Positions 41,548-51,478 are shown, counted from the stretch's first letter. The stretch: DNA of 64,000 bases from Pseudomonas sp. (GCF_002796985.1 NZ_PEKX01000007.1:124001-188000); one strand, 5' to 3'. Program-made: numbers and translations. Notes: a model not told the origin generated them from the sequence alone.

Positions 41548-41577
41548 ATGGATAGCCAACCACAGGGGAAGCGCTGA
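41548..41577 (+). other. Possible 9-codon leader ORF before mraZ
   Basis: ATG at 41548 opens MDSQPQGKR and stops with TGA at 41575-41577, one base before the mraZ GTG. The ribosome site is poor (ACAGG). If translated it would couple to mraZ by reinitiation; it may be chance. Confidence 0.25.
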
Positions 41578-41578
41578 C

Positions 41579-42034
41579 GTGTTTCGCGGAGCTAACGCCA
41601 TCAGTCTCGACGCCAAAGGGCGCCTCGCGATGCCGAGTCGGTATCGTGACGAGCTCGTTTCGCGTTGCAACGGCCAGCTCATCGTCACCATCGATGCCGT
41701 CGATACCTGCCTGACTGTCTACCCCCTTCCTGAATGGGAACTTATCGAAACCAAATTGCGCGAGCTGCCCTCGTTGCGTGAAGAGACGCGGCGCCTGCAG
41801 CGTTTGCTGATTGGTAATGCCGTGGACCTGGAGCTCGATAGCGCCGGGCGTTTTCTCGTTCCGCCGCGCCTGCGCGAGTACGCCGGCCTGGACAAGAAAG
41901 CGATGCTGGTCGGCCAGCTGAACAAGTTCCAGTTGTGGGACGAAGACAAGTGGAATGCGGTTGCCGAGGCCGACCTCGCAGCCATCAAAGAGCCCGGCGG
42001 CCTGCCGGATGAATTGCGCGACCTTATTCTGTGA
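41579..42034 (+). CDS. mraZ: Transcriptional regulator MraZ
   Basis: A 151-residue protein with two AbrB-like SpoVT domains, each with the DXXXR motif (SLDAKGRLAMPSRYRDEL and LDSAGRFLVPPRLREY). It forms a ring-like oligomer and represses the dcw operon by binding repeats in the promoter. The start is GTG 41579, preceded by AGGGGAA. The end overlaps rsmH. Confidence 0.95.
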   Translation: MFRGANAISLDAKGRLAMPSRYRDELVSRCNGQLIVTIDAVDTCLTVYPLPEWELIETKLRELPSLREETRRLQRLLIGNAVDLELDSAGRFLVPPRLREYAGLDKKAMLVGQLNKFQLWDEDKWNAVAEADLAAIKEPGGLPDELRDLIL

Positions 42035-42984
42035 GCCTGCCTGTGACCAGTACCTTCCAACACATCACCGTTCTGCTCGAGGAGGCCGTCGAAGCGCTGG
42101 CCCCCCTGGAGGGCGGCCGCTATGTGGATGGGACGTTCGGGAGGGGCGGGCACAGTCGGGCCTTGCTCGGCAAGCTCGGGCCGGGTGGTCAACTGCTCGG
42201 GTTCGACAAGGATCCCCAAGCCATCGCGACGGGAAAAGCACTGGCGGCCGAAGACGGCCGCTTCGTCATTGTGCAAAGGTCCTTCGCCGAGATGGCGGAA
42301 GAGTTCTCCGCACGCGGCCTGCAGGGCGCAGTGAATGGCGTCCTGCTGGACCTTGGCGTGTCCTCGCCACAGCTGGATGACCCGGAGCGTGGCTTCAGCT
42401 TCCTCAATGACGGCCCGCTGGACATGCGCATGAACCCGGATCAGGGCGTCAGCGCTGCGCAGTGGATCGCCGCCGCCGCGGAAGACGAGATTGCCCGCGT
42501 GTTCAAGGATTACGGCGAGGAGCGTTTCGCCAAGCGCATGGCTCGCGCCATCGTGCAGCGTCGAGCGGAAAAACCGTTCGAGCGCACCGCTGACCTGGCT
42601 GCCGTGGTCACCGAGGCCAACCCTGCCTGGGAGAAGGGCAAGAACCCGGCCACTCGTGCCTTCCAGGGGCTGCGTATCTTCATCAACAACGAGCTGGGCG
42701 ATCTGGAGCGTGGCCTCGAGGCCGCGATGGAAGGCCTGGCGGTGGGCGGTCGCCTGGTGGTGATCAGCTTCCACTCGCTGGAAGACCGTATCGTCAAACA
42801 GTTCATGCGCAAGCAGGTGAAGGGCGAGGCGGACAACCTGCCACGCAACCTGCCGATTCGCGTCAAGCCCTTCGAGCCACGTCTGAAGCTGATCGGCAAG
42901 CCGGTCTACGCCTCCGAGGCCGAACTCAAGGCCAACCCGCGCTCGCGCAGCGCAGTCATGCGCATCGCGGAGAAGCTCAGATGA
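42031..42984 (+). CDS. rsmH: 16S rRNA m4C1402 methyltransferase RsmH (MraW)
   Basis: A 317-residue class I SAM methyltransferase with motif GTFGRGGHSRALL and the C-terminal SFHSLEDRIVKQFM signature. It methylates N4 of C1402 in 16S rRNA, the nucleotide also modified by RsmI. Start GTG 42031 overlaps the mraZ stop (GTGA); a GTG four codons later (42043) gives 313 residues and cannot be excluded, since neither has a clear ribosome site. Confidence 0.95.
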   Translation: MSLPVTSTFQHITVLLEEAVEALAPLEGGRYVDGTFGRGGHSRALLGKLGPGGQLLGFDKDPQAIATGKALAAEDGRFVIVQRSFAEMAEEFSARGLQGAVNGVLLDLGVSSPQLDDPERGFSFLNDGPLDMRMNPDQGVSAAQWIAAAAEDEIARVFKDYGEERFAKRMARAIVQRRAEKPFERTADLAAVVTEANPAWEKGKNPATRAFQGLRIFINNELGDLERGLEAAMEGLAVGGRLVVISFHSLEDRIVKQFMRKQVKGEADNLPRNLPIRVKPFEPRLKLIGKPVYASEAELKANPRSRSAVMRIAEKLR

Positions 42985-43274
42985 GCCGCCTCTTCGCCAA
43001 GCGCCTGCCCACCGGCAGCTTCTTCATGCTGCTGTTGTTCATTGGCGTACTGTTGTCGGCGATCTCGGTTTCCTACAGCGCCTACTGGAACCGCCAACTG
43101 CTCAACTCGCTGTACACCGAACTCAGCGTGCGCGACAAGGCGCAGGCCGAGTACGGCCGCCTGATCCTCGAGCAAAGCACCTGGACGGCCTATAGCCGCA
43201 TCGAAGGCCTTGCGACCGACCAGTTGAAGATGCGCGTGCCCGATCCGGCCGAAATCATCATGGTGGCACCATGA
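42981..43274 (+). CDS. ftsL: Cell division protein FtsL
   Basis: A 97-residue bitopic protein: short cytoplasmic N-terminus, one membrane helix (SFFMLLLFIGVLLSAISVSY) and a periplasmic coiled coil. It forms a complex with FtsB and FtsQ and activates FtsWI. FtsL sequences are poorly conserved; position between rsmH and ftsI with ATGA overlaps on both sides makes it firm. Confidence 0.93.
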   Translation: MSRLFAKRLPTGSFFMLLLFIGVLLSAISVSYSAYWNRQLLNSLYTELSVRDKAQAEYGRLILEQSTWTAYSRIEGLATDQLKMRVPDPAEIIMVAP

Positions 43275-45016
43275 AAGACCTGGCCGGCGCTCGTTACCCC
43301 TGGCGCTTCCGTGTCGTCATCGCCTTGCTGCTGGCGATGGTGGCTGCGATCGCCTGGCGAATCGTCGACCTGCACGTCATCGACCACGATTTCCTCAAGG
43401 GTCAGGGCGATGCGCGCAGCGTGCGCCACATCTCCATTCCCGCGCACCGTGGCCTGATCACTGACCGCAATGGCGAGCCGCTGGCCGTCAGTACTCCGGT
43501 CGCCACGCTCTGGGCCAATCCCAAGGAACTGATGCTGGACCGCGAGAAGTGGGGCGTTCTGGCTGACGCGCTCGGTCAGCCCAGGGCTGCACTGTCCGAG
43601 CGCCTGGAAGCGAATGCCGACAAGGAGTTCATCTACCTGGTCCGTGGCCTGGCTCCGGAGCAGGGCGAGGCTGTGATGGCCCAGGTGAAGACCCATCACA
43701 TTCCGGGCGTCTATTCGGTTGAAGAATTCCGCCGTTTTTATCCGTCCGGCGAAGTCGCCGCTCAGATCGTCGGCTTCACCGACGTGGATGACCGTGGGCG
43801 TGAAGGCGTGGAACTGGCCTTCGACAGCTGGCTGGCCGGCGTGCCGGGCAAGCGCCAGGTGCTCAAGGATCGCCGTGGCCACCTGATCCGCGACGTGCAA
43901 GTGACCCGTAACGCCAAGGCCGGCAAGACGTTGGCACTGTCCATCGACCTGCGCCTGCAATACCTTGCCAACCGCGAGCTGCGCAACGCGTTGGTGGAGA
44001 ACGGCGCCAAAGCCGGCAGCCTGGTGATCCTCGACGTGAAGACCGGCGAAGTACTGGCCATGGCCAACCAGCCGACCTACAACCCGAATAACCGCCGCAA
44101 CCTGCAACCGGCGGCGATGCGCAATCGCGCCATGATCGACGTGTTCGAGCCCGGCTCGACCATGAAGCCGTTCTCCATGAGCGCGGCGCTGGAGACCGGC
44201 CGCTGGAAGCCCACCGACAAGGTCGAGGTCTATCCCGGTACCCTGCAGATCGGCCGTTACACCATTCGCGACGTGTCCCGTACTGAAGGTCCGGTACTGG
44301 ACCTGACCGGCATCCTGATTCGTTCCAGCAACGTGGGCATGAGCAAGGTCGCCTTCGATATCGGCGGCGAAGCCATCTACAGCATGATGCAGCGCGTCGG
44401 GCTCGGGCAGGACACCGGCCTTGGTTTCCCCGGTGAGCGCGTCGGCAACCTGCCGAACTATCGGGAGTGGCGCAAGGCGGAAACCGCCACTCTGTCCTAC
44501 GGCTACGGCCTGTCGGTCACAGCCGTGCAGATGGCGCATGCCTATGCCGCGCTGGCCAATAACGGTCGCGCCGTCCCCTTGACCATGGTGCGTGCCGATC
44601 GTCAGCCCGAGGCTACTCAGGTCATCTCCGAGCCTGTCGCCAAGACCATGCAAGGCATGCTGCAGCAGGTGATCGAGGCCCCGAACGGCGTGTACCGTGC
44701 CCAGGTGCCGGGTTACCACGTGGCCGGCAAGTCCGGGACCGCGCGTAAGACCCAGACCGGTACCAAGGGCTATGCCGAGAACTCCTACCGTTCCCTGTTC
44801 GCCGGCTTCGCGCCGATGAGCAACCCGCGTTACGCCATCGTGGTGGTCATCGATGAACCCAGCAAGGCCGGCTACTTCGGTGGCCTGGTGTCTGCGCCGG
44901 TGTTCAGTAGGGTGATGTCCGGCACGTTGCGACTGATGAACGTGACGCCGGACAACCTGACGACGACTTCGCAGCAAGCTGATGCTGCGCCCGCTACCAA
45001 AGGAGGGCGTGGCTGA
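43271..45016 (+). CDS. ftsI: Septal peptidoglycan transpeptidase FtsI (PBP3)
   Basis: A 581-residue class B penicillin-binding protein. One N-terminal membrane helix (about 16-35), a pedestal domain, and the transpeptidase domain with SXXK Ser296-Thr-Met-Lys299, SXN Ser352-Ser-Asn354 (in RSSNVG) and KSGT at 487-490. It crosslinks septal peptidoglycan with FtsW and is the main target of aztreonam and ceftazidime in P. aeruginosa. Two residues longer than the PAO1 protein. Stop overlaps the murE start by one base. Confidence 0.97.
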   Translation: MKDLAGARYPWRFRVVIALLLAMVAAIAWRIVDLHVIDHDFLKGQGDARSVRHISIPAHRGLITDRNGEPLAVSTPVATLWANPKELMLDREKWGVLADALGQPRAALSERLEANADKEFIYLVRGLAPEQGEAVMAQVKTHHIPGVYSVEEFRRFYPSGEVAAQIVGFTDVDDRGREGVELAFDSWLAGVPGKRQVLKDRRGHLIRDVQVTRNAKAGKTLALSIDLRLQYLANRELRNALVENGAKAGSLVILDVKTGEVLAMANQPTYNPNNRRNLQPAAMRNRAMIDVFEPGSTMKPFSMSAALETGRWKPTDKVEVYPGTLQIGRYTIRDVSRTEGPVLDLTGILIRSSNVGMSKVAFDIGGEAIYSMMQRVGLGQDTGLGFPGERVGNLPNYREWRKAETATLSYGYGLSVTAVQMAHAYAALANNGRAVPLTMVRADRQPEATQVISEPVAKTMQGMLQQVIEAPNGVYRAQVPGYHVAGKSGTARKTQTGTKGYAENSYRSLFAGFAPMSNPRYAIVVVIDEPSKAGYFGGLVSAPVFSRVMSGTLRLMNVTPDNLTTTSQQADAAPATKGGRG

Positions 45017-46479
45017 TGCCGATGAGCCTTAACCAACTGCTGCCCCAGGCCGAAAGCGGCGAACTGATTCGCGAACTGACCCTGGACAGCCGCACCGTCA
45101 AGCCGGGCGACCTGTTCCTGGCCGTGCCGGGTGGGCGCCAGGACGGCCGTGGGCACATCGCTGCGGCGCTCAAGCAGGGCGCCGCTGCCGTTGCCTACGA
45201 GGCAGAAGGTGCCGTCGATCTGCCGCCCAGCGATGTGCCGATGATCGCCATCAAGGGCCTGGCCAAGCAGCTTTCGGCCATTGCCGGGCGCTTCTATGGC
45301 GAGCCAAGCCGTGCTGTCGAGCTGGTCGGAGTAACCGGTACCAACGGCAAGACCAGCGTCAGCCAGTTGGTGGCGCAAGCCTTGGATCTGCTGGGTGAGC
45401 GCTGCGGCATCGTCGGTACTCTCGGCACCGGTTTCTATGGCGCGCTGGAAAGTGGCCGCCACACCACACCTGACCCGCTGGCCGTGCAAGCGACCCTGGC
45501 GCGCCTGAAACAGGCCGGCGCCAGAGCGGTGGCCATGGAAGTGTCGTCCCACGGACTCGAACAGGGCCGTGTCGCGGCGCTGGGCTTCGATGTGGCGGTG
45601 TTCACCAATCTGTCCCGCGATCATCTGGATTACCACGGCTCGATGGAGGCCTACGGCGCCGCCAAGGCCAAGCTGTTTGCGTGGCAGGGCTTGCGTTGCC
45701 GGGTGGTCAACCTGGACGACGACTTTGGCCGCCAACTGGCAGCCGAGCCTCAAGAGTCTCGCCTGATGGGTTACAGCCTGATCGACCCGTCGGCCTACAT
45801 TTATTGCCGCGAAGCCAAGTTCAGCGATGCTGGCGTACAGGCGCAGATCGTCACCCCGCAGGGTGAAGGCCTGCTGCGCAGTTCACTGCTGGGCAGGTTC
45901 AATCTGAGCAACCTGCTGGCCGTGGTCGGCGCGCTGCTTGGCCTGGATTACCCGCTGGGTGACGTGCTCAAGGTCCTGCCGCAACTGGAGGGCCCTATTG
46001 GCCGCATGCAACGCCTGGGCGGCGGCGACAAGCCGCTGGTGGTCGTGGACTACGCCCATACCCCGGACGCGCTGGATAAGGTCCTGCAGGCTTTGCGCCC
46101 GCACGTGCACGGCCAACTGCTCTGCCTGTTCGGCTGCGGTGGTGACCGTGACAGCGGCAAGCGCCCGATCATGGCGCAGATTGCCGAGCAGTATGCCGAC
46201 CGCGTGCTGGTCACCGACGACAACCCGCGTACCGAAAACAGCGATGCAATCATCGCCGACATCCGTGCCGGTTTCGCCAAGCCCGAAGCGGTCGAGTTCG
46301 TGCCCGGTCGTGGTGATGCCATCGCTCGTCTGATCGCCGCTGCCGGCGTCGATGACGTCGTGCTGCTGGCCGGTAAGGGGCACGAGGATTACCAGGAGAT
46401 CGACGGTGTTCGCCACCCGTTCTCCGATCTGGAGCAAGCCGCCAAGGCGCTGGCTGCCTGGGAGGTGAAGCGTGCTTAA
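45016..46479 (+). CDS. murE: UDP-MurNAc-L-Ala-D-Glu:meso-DAP ligase
   Basis: A 487-residue Mur ligase with ATP site GTNGKTS and the DNPR motif (VTDDNPRTEN), which selects meso-diaminopimelate rather than lysine. It adds the third residue of the peptidoglycan stem peptide in the cytoplasm. A CTGATGCC junction couples it to ftsI, and its end overlaps murF by eight bases. Confidence 0.97.
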   Translation: MPMSLNQLLPQAESGELIRELTLDSRTVKPGDLFLAVPGGRQDGRGHIAAALKQGAAAVAYEAEGAVDLPPSDVPMIAIKGLAKQLSAIAGRFYGEPSRAVELVGVTGTNGKTSVSQLVAQALDLLGERCGIVGTLGTGFYGALESGRHTTPDPLAVQATLARLKQAGARAVAMEVSSHGLEQGRVAALGFDVAVFTNLSRDHLDYHGSMEAYGAAKAKLFAWQGLRCRVVNLDDDFGRQLAAEPQESRLMGYSLIDPSAYIYCREAKFSDAGVQAQIVTPQGEGLLRSSLLGRFNLSNLLAVVGALLGLDYPLGDVLKVLPQLEGPIGRMQRLGGGDKPLVVVDYAHTPDALDKVLQALRPHVHGQLLCLFGCGGDRDSGKRPIMAQIAEQYADRVLVTDDNPRTENSDAIIADIRAGFAKPEAVEFVPGRGDAIARLIAAAGVDDVVLLAGKGHEDYQEIDGVRHPFSDLEQAAKALAAWEVKRA

Positions 46480-47836
46480 GCCCCTGTCGCTCAATGAAGT
46501 CGCTGGCGCACTGCAAGGCCGAGTGGTCGGCGCCGACGCCAGCTTCGACGCCGTGAGCACCGACAGTCGCGCCATTGTTCCCGGCCAGCTGTTCATTGCC
46601 CTGACCGGCCCGCGTTTTGATGGCCACGACTACCTGGCCGACGTCGCTGCCAAGGGTGCGGTTGCCGCCCTCGTCGAGCGGGAAGTCGCGGGTGCGCCGC
46701 TGCCGCAACTGGTCGTGGCAGATACCCGTATCGCGCTGGGTCAGCTCGGTGCTCTGAACCGCTCCGCCTTCACCGGCCGCGTGGCTGCCGTGACCGGCTC
46801 CAGCGGCAAGACCACCGTGAAGGAGATGCTCGCGAGCATCCTGCGCACCCAGGGCGATGTCCTGGCGACCCGCGGTAATCTGAACAACGATCTCGGCGCA
46901 CCGCTGACCCTGCTGCAACTGGCGCCGGAGCATAAAAGCGCGGTCATCGAGCTGGGCGCCAACCGTGTCGGCGAGATTGCCTACACTGTTGCGCTGGCCC
47001 GTCCGCAGGTCGCCATCATCACCAACGCCGGCACCGCCCACGTGGGCGAGTTCGGCGGCCAGGACAAGATCGTCCTGGCCAAAGGCGAGATTCTCGAAGG
47101 GCTGGCTGCCGACGGTGTGGCCATCCTCAATCGCGATGACAAGGCCTTCGATACCTGGCAGTCCCGTGCCGCCGGCCGCCGCATTTCCAGCTTTGGCCTG
47201 CATGATGCTCGCGCCGACTTTCGCGCCAGTGAGGTGCGGCGTGACGCCCGTGGATGCCCTGGCTTCACCCTGCACGGCCCGGCTGGCGAGGCTGCCGTTC
47301 AGCTGAATCTGCTAGGTGAGCACAACGTCACGAACGCACTGGCCGCTGCCGCCGCTGCTCATGCCCTGGGCGTGCCGCTGGTCGGGATCGTTTCCGGCCT
47401 GCAGAACCTGCAGCCGGTCAAGGGTCGCGCCGTAGCCCAGCTGGCGACGAATGGCATGCGTGTGATCGACGACAGCTACAACGCCAACCCGGCTTCAATT
47501 TGCGCGGCGGTTGATATACTCGCCGGCTTTTCCGGCCGGACCGTCCTGGTCCTCGGGGACATGGGCGAGTTGGGTGCCTGGGCGGAGTCTTCCCACCGCG
47601 AAGTGGGGACCTACGCCATTGGCAAAGTCACCGCGCTCTATGCCGTCGGACCGCTGATGAGCCACGCCGTGCAGGCGTTCGGTTCCGCGGGCCGGCATTT
47701 CGCCGATCAGGCCAGCCTGATCAGCGCCCTGGCCGCAGAAACTTCGACCACCACCATTCTGATCAAGGGTTCCCGCAGCGCGGCGATGGACAAAGTCGTT
47801 GCGGCGCTGTGCGGTTCCTCCGAGGAGAGTCACTAA
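46472..47836 (+). CDS. murF: UDP-MurNAc-tripeptide:D-Ala-D-Ala ligase
   Basis: A 454-residue Mur ligase with ATP motif TGSSGKTTVKEM and the DSYNANPASI stretch. It adds the D-Ala-D-Ala dipeptide made by DdlB, completing UDP-MurNAc-pentapeptide. The GTG start at 46472 lies inside murE with GGAGGTG upstream, indicating translational coupling. mraY starts on the next base after its stop. Confidence 0.96.
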   Translation: MLKPLSLNEVAGALQGRVVGADASFDAVSTDSRAIVPGQLFIALTGPRFDGHDYLADVAAKGAVAALVEREVAGAPLPQLVVADTRIALGQLGALNRSAFTGRVAAVTGSSGKTTVKEMLASILRTQGDVLATRGNLNNDLGAPLTLLQLAPEHKSAVIELGANRVGEIAYTVALARPQVAIITNAGTAHVGEFGGQDKIVLAKGEILEGLAADGVAILNRDDKAFDTWQSRAAGRRISSFGLHDARADFRASEVRRDARGCPGFTLHGPAGEAAVQLNLLGEHNVTNALAAAAAAHALGVPLVGIVSGLQNLQPVKGRAVAQLATNGMRVIDDSYNANPASICAAVDILAGFSGRTVLVLGDMGELGAWAESSHREVGTYAIGKVTALYAVGPLMSHAVQAFGSAGRHFADQASLISALAAETSTTTILIKGSRSAAMDKVVAALCGSSEESH

Positions 47837-48919
47837 ATGCTGCTGCTGCTCGCCGAGTACCTGCAACAGTTCTACAAGGGCTTCGGCGTCTTCCAGTACC
47901 TGACCCTGCGCGGCATCCTGAGTGTGCTGACCGCGCTCGTCCTGTCGCTCTGGCTTGGCCCGTGGATGATCCGCACGCTGCAGATCCGCCAGATCGGCCA
48001 GTCGGTGCGCAACGACGGCCCGCAATCGCACCTGTCCAAGAAAGGCACGCCGACCATGGGTGGTGCGCTGATCCTCACCGCCATCGCCATCAGCACCCTG
48101 CTGTGGGCGGACTGGTCGAACCGCTACGTCTGGGTCGTACTCGCCGTAACCCTGCTGTTCGGTGCTGTCGGCTGGGTGGATGACTACCGCAAGGTGATCG
48201 AGAAGAACTCCCGCGGCCTGCCGAGCCGCTGGAAGTATTTCTGGCAGTCGGTGTTCGGCCTGGGGGCAGCGATCTTCCTTTATATGACCGCCGAGACGCC
48301 CGTCGAGACCACCCTGATCGTGCCGATGCTGAAAAGCGTCGAAATCCCGCTGGGCATCTTCTTCGTGGTGCTGACCTACTTCGTGATCGTCGGCTCCAGC
48401 AACGCGGTGAACCTGACCGACGGCCTCGACGGCCTCGCCATCATGCCCACCGTGATGGTCGGTGGCGCGCTAGGCATCTTCTGCTACCTGTCGGGCAACA
48501 TCAAATTCGCCGAATACCTGTTCATTCCAAGCGTTCCAGGGGCGGGCGAGCTGATCATCTTCTGCGGCGCCATCGTCGGCGCAGGCTTGGGCTTCCTCTG
48601 GTTCAACACTTACCCGGCACAGGTCTTCATGGGTGACGTTGGTGCGCTGGCGCTCGGCGCCGCGCTGGGCACCATCGCGGTGATCGTCCGCCAGGAAATC
48701 GTGCTGTTCATCATGGGTGGCGTGTTCGTCATGGAAACCCTGTCGGTGGTGATCCAGGTCGCCTCCTTCAAATTGACCGGCAAGCGGGTGTTCCGCATGG
48801 CGCCGATCCACCACCACTTCGAACTCAAAGGCTGGCCGGAGCCGCGCGTGATCGTGCGCTTCTGGATCATCACGGTGATTCTCGTGCTGATCGGCCTGGC
48901 CACGTTGAAACTGCGTTGA
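47837..48919 (+). CDS. mraY: Phospho-MurNAc-pentapeptide transferase
   Basis: A 360-residue polytopic membrane enzyme with about ten helices. The catalytic aspartate regions are visible: GWVDDYRKV, NLTDGLDGLA and FMGDVGALALG, and the HHHFE motif (APIHHHFELKG). It transfers phospho-MurNAc-pentapeptide to undecaprenyl phosphate, forming lipid I. Confidence 0.97.
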   Translation: MLLLLAEYLQQFYKGFGVFQYLTLRGILSVLTALVLSLWLGPWMIRTLQIRQIGQSVRNDGPQSHLSKKGTPTMGGALILTAIAISTLLWADWSNRYVWVVLAVTLLFGAVGWVDDYRKVIEKNSRGLPSRWKYFWQSVFGLGAAIFLYMTAETPVETTLIVPMLKSVEIPLGIFFVVLTYFVIVGSSNAVNLTDGLDGLAIMPTVMVGGALGIFCYLSGNIKFAEYLFIPSVPGAGELIIFCGAIVGAGLGFLWFNTYPAQVFMGDVGALALGAALGTIAVIVRQEIVLFIMGGVFVMETLSVVIQVASFKLTGKRVFRMAPIHHHFELKGWPEPRVIVRFWIITVILVLIGLATLKLR

Positions 48920-48932
48920 GGACTGATCGAGC

Positions 48933-50279
48933 ATGAGCCTGATCGCTTCCGACCAATTCCGCATCGTTGTCGGCCTCGGCAAGAGCGGCATGTCCCTGGT
49001 GCGCTACCTGGCGCGCCAAGGTGTGCCTTTTGCCGTGGCCGATACGCGCGCGAATCCGCCGGAGCTGGCGACCCTGCGCGAGCAGTACCCGCAGGTCGAG
49101 GTGCGTTGTGGCGACCTTGACGCCGATTTCCTCTGCCGCGCCCAGGAGCTCTACGTGAGCCCCGGTCTGTCGCTGCGCGTTCCTGCACTGATCGAAGCCG
49201 CCGCCCGTGGCGTGCGCATGTCCGGCGACGTTGACCTGTTCGCGCGCCATGCGAAGGCACCGATCGTCGCCATTACCGGTTCCAACGCCAAGAGCACTGT
49301 CACCACCCTGGTGGGTGACATGGCCAGGGCTGCAGGCAAGCGTGTTGCCGTTGGCGGCAACCTTGGCACCCCGGCACTGGACCTGTTGGCCGACGACGTC
49401 GAGCTGTACGTGGTGGAGCTGTCGAGCTTCCAGCTGGAAACCTGCGAACGCCTCGGTGCGGAAGTCGCCACCTGCCTGAACGTCAGCGAAGACCACATGG
49501 ACCGCTACGACGGCATGGCCGACTACCACCTGGCCAAGCACCGCATCTTCCGTGGCGCCAGGCAGGTGGTGGTGAACCGCGCCGATGCGCTGAGCCGCCC
49601 GCTGATCGCCGACAACGTACCGTGCTGGACCTTCGGTACCAACAAGCCGGACTTCAAGGGCTTCGGTCTGATCGAAGAAGACGGTGAGAAGTGGCTCGCC
49701 TTCCAGTTCGACAAGCTAATGTCGGTCCGCGAGCTGAAGATTCGCGGTGCGCACAACCAGTCCAACGCCCTGGCTGCGCTGGCGCTCGGGCATGCCGTTG
49801 GCCTGCCGCTTGAGCCGATGCTCGCGACCCTGCGTGAATTCGCCGGTCTCGCCCACCGCTGCCAGTGGGTGCGCGAGCGCAACGGTGTGAATTACTACGA
49901 CGACTCCAAGGCTACCAATGTTGGCGCTGCCCTGGCCGCCATCGAAGGCCTGGGGGCCGATATCGACGGCAAGCTGGTGCTGATCGCCGGCGGCGATGGC
50001 AAGGGCGCCGATTTCCACGATCTGCGTAGCCCGGTCGCGCAGCATTGCCGCGCGGTGGTACTGCTGGGCCGCGACGCCGAGTTGGTCAGCGCCGCCCTTG
50101 GCAACGCTATCCCCAAAGTCCGCGTGAGCACCCTGGACGAAGCTGTCGAGCACGCTGCCGAGCTAGCTCTGCCGGGTGATGCCGTGCTGCTGTCACCGGC
50201 CTGCGCGAGCCTGGACATGTTCAAGAACTACGAAGAACGCGGACGCCTGTTCGCCAAGGCCGTGGAGGAGCTCGCCTGA
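48933..50279 (+). CDS. murD: UDP-MurNAc-L-Ala:D-Glu ligase
   Basis: A 448-residue Mur ligase with N-terminal Rossmann-like UDP site (VVGLGKSGMSLVRYL) and ATP motif TGSNAKSTVTTL, in which the usual GKST lysine glycine pair reads AKST. It adds D-glutamate to UDP-MurNAc-L-Ala. Its TGA overlaps the ftsW ATG by one base. Confidence 0.96.
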   Translation: MSLIASDQFRIVVGLGKSGMSLVRYLARQGVPFAVADTRANPPELATLREQYPQVEVRCGDLDADFLCRAQELYVSPGLSLRVPALIEAAARGVRMSGDVDLFARHAKAPIVAITGSNAKSTVTTLVGDMARAAGKRVAVGGNLGTPALDLLADDVELYVVELSSFQLETCERLGAEVATCLNVSEDHMDRYDGMADYHLAKHRIFRGARQVVVNRADALSRPLIADNVPCWTFGTNKPDFKGFGLIEEDGEKWLAFQFDKLMSVRELKIRGAHNQSNALAALALGHAVGLPLEPMLATLREFAGLAHRCQWVRERNGVNYYDDSKATNVGAALAAIEGLGADIDGKLVLIAGGDGKGADFHDLRSPVAQHCRAVVLLGRDAELVSAALGNAIPKVRVSTLDEAVEHAAELALPGDAVLLSPACASLDMFKNYEERGRLFAKAVEELA

Positions 50280-51478
50280 TGTTCTCCTTCCTGCGCCCGT
50301 ATCCGTCCCCGCTGATCAGCCGCAACGGCATTGATATCGACTTCCCGTTGCTGGCGGGTTGCCTGGCGCTGCTCGGTCTGGGACTGGTGATGGTCACCTC
50401 GGCATCGTCCGAGGTCGCTGCGGCGCAGTCCGGCAATCCGCTGTACTTCTCGGTTCGCCACCTGATCTACCTCGCCATCGGTTTCGTCGCCTGTGGCGTG
50501 ACCATGATGGTGCCGATGGAAACTTGGCAACGCTGGAGCTGGAAGCTGCTGGCGGTAGCCTTCGCGCTGCTGGTGATGGTGATCACCCCCGGAATCGGCC
50601 GCGAGGTGAACGGTTCCATGCGCTGGATCGGCTTTGGCCTGTTCAACATCCAGCCCTCGGAGATCGCCAAGGTCTTCGTGGTGGTGTTCATGGCCGGCTA
50701 CCTGGTGCGCCGTCAGGAAGAAGTACGCGAGAGCTGGCTGGGCTTCTTCAAACCCTTCGTGGTGCTGCTGCCGATGGCCGGCCTGCTGCTGCGCGAGCCC
50801 GACTTCGGCGCCACCGTCGTGATGATGGGTGCGGCCGCCGCGATGCTGTTCCTCGGCGGCGTGGGCCTGTTCCGCTTCGGCCTGATGGTTGCGCTGGCGG
50901 TCGGTGCGGTGGTGCTGCTGATCCAGACCCAGCCTTACCGGATGGCGCGCCTGACCAACTTCACCGATCCCTGGGCCGACCAGTTCGGCGCGGGCTACCA
51001 GCTCAGCCAGGCGCTGATCGCCTTCGGTCGTGGCGGCTGGACCGGCATGGGCCTGGGCAACAGCATCCAGAAGCAGTTCTACCTGCCCGAAGCGCACACG
51101 GACTTTGTGTTCGCCGTGCTTGCCGAAGAGCTGGGCATCGTTGGCGCCATGGCCACCGTAGCGCTGTTCGTCTTCGTCAGCCTGCGCGCGCTGTACATCG
51201 GCATCTGGGCCGAGCAGTCGAAACAGTACTTCTCCGCTTACGTCGCCTACGGTTTGGCCTTCCTCTGGATTGGCCAGTTCCTGATCAACGTCGGCGTAAA
51301 CGTCGGCCTGTTGCCGACCAAGGGGCTGACCCTGCCGTTCTTAAGCTACGGCGGCAGCTCGCTGGTGATCTGCTGCGCCTCCCTGGGGATGCTCCTGCGC
51401 ATCGAATGGGAACGCCGCACCGTGATGGGCAGCGAGGAATATGAATTCAGCGAAGAGGACTTTGCCGATGAAAGGTAA
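50279..51478 (+). CDS. ftsW: Septal peptidoglycan polymerase FtsW
   Basis: A 399-residue SEDS-family membrane protein with about ten helices; visible SEDS signatures are GSMRWIGFGLFNIQPSEIAK, EPDFGATVVM and PEAHTDFVFAVLAEELG. With FtsI it polymerises septal glycan from lipid II. The last 11 bases overlap murG. Confidence 0.97.
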   Translation: MFSFLRPYPSPLISRNGIDIDFPLLAGCLALLGLGLVMVTSASSEVAAAQSGNPLYFSVRHLIYLAIGFVACGVTMMVPMETWQRWSWKLLAVAFALLVMVITPGIGREVNGSMRWIGFGLFNIQPSEIAKVFVVVFMAGYLVRRQEEVRESWLGFFKPFVVLLPMAGLLLREPDFGATVVMMGAAAAMLFLGGVGLFRFGLMVALAVGAVVLLIQTQPYRMARLTNFTDPWADQFGAGYQLSQALIAFGRGGWTGMGLGNSIQKQFYLPEAHTDFVFAVLAEELGIVGAMATVALFVFVSLRALYIGIWAEQSKQYFSAYVAYGLAFLWIGQFLINVGVNVGLLPTKGLTLPFLSYGGSSLVICCASLGMLLRIEWERRTVMGSEEYEFSEEDFADER

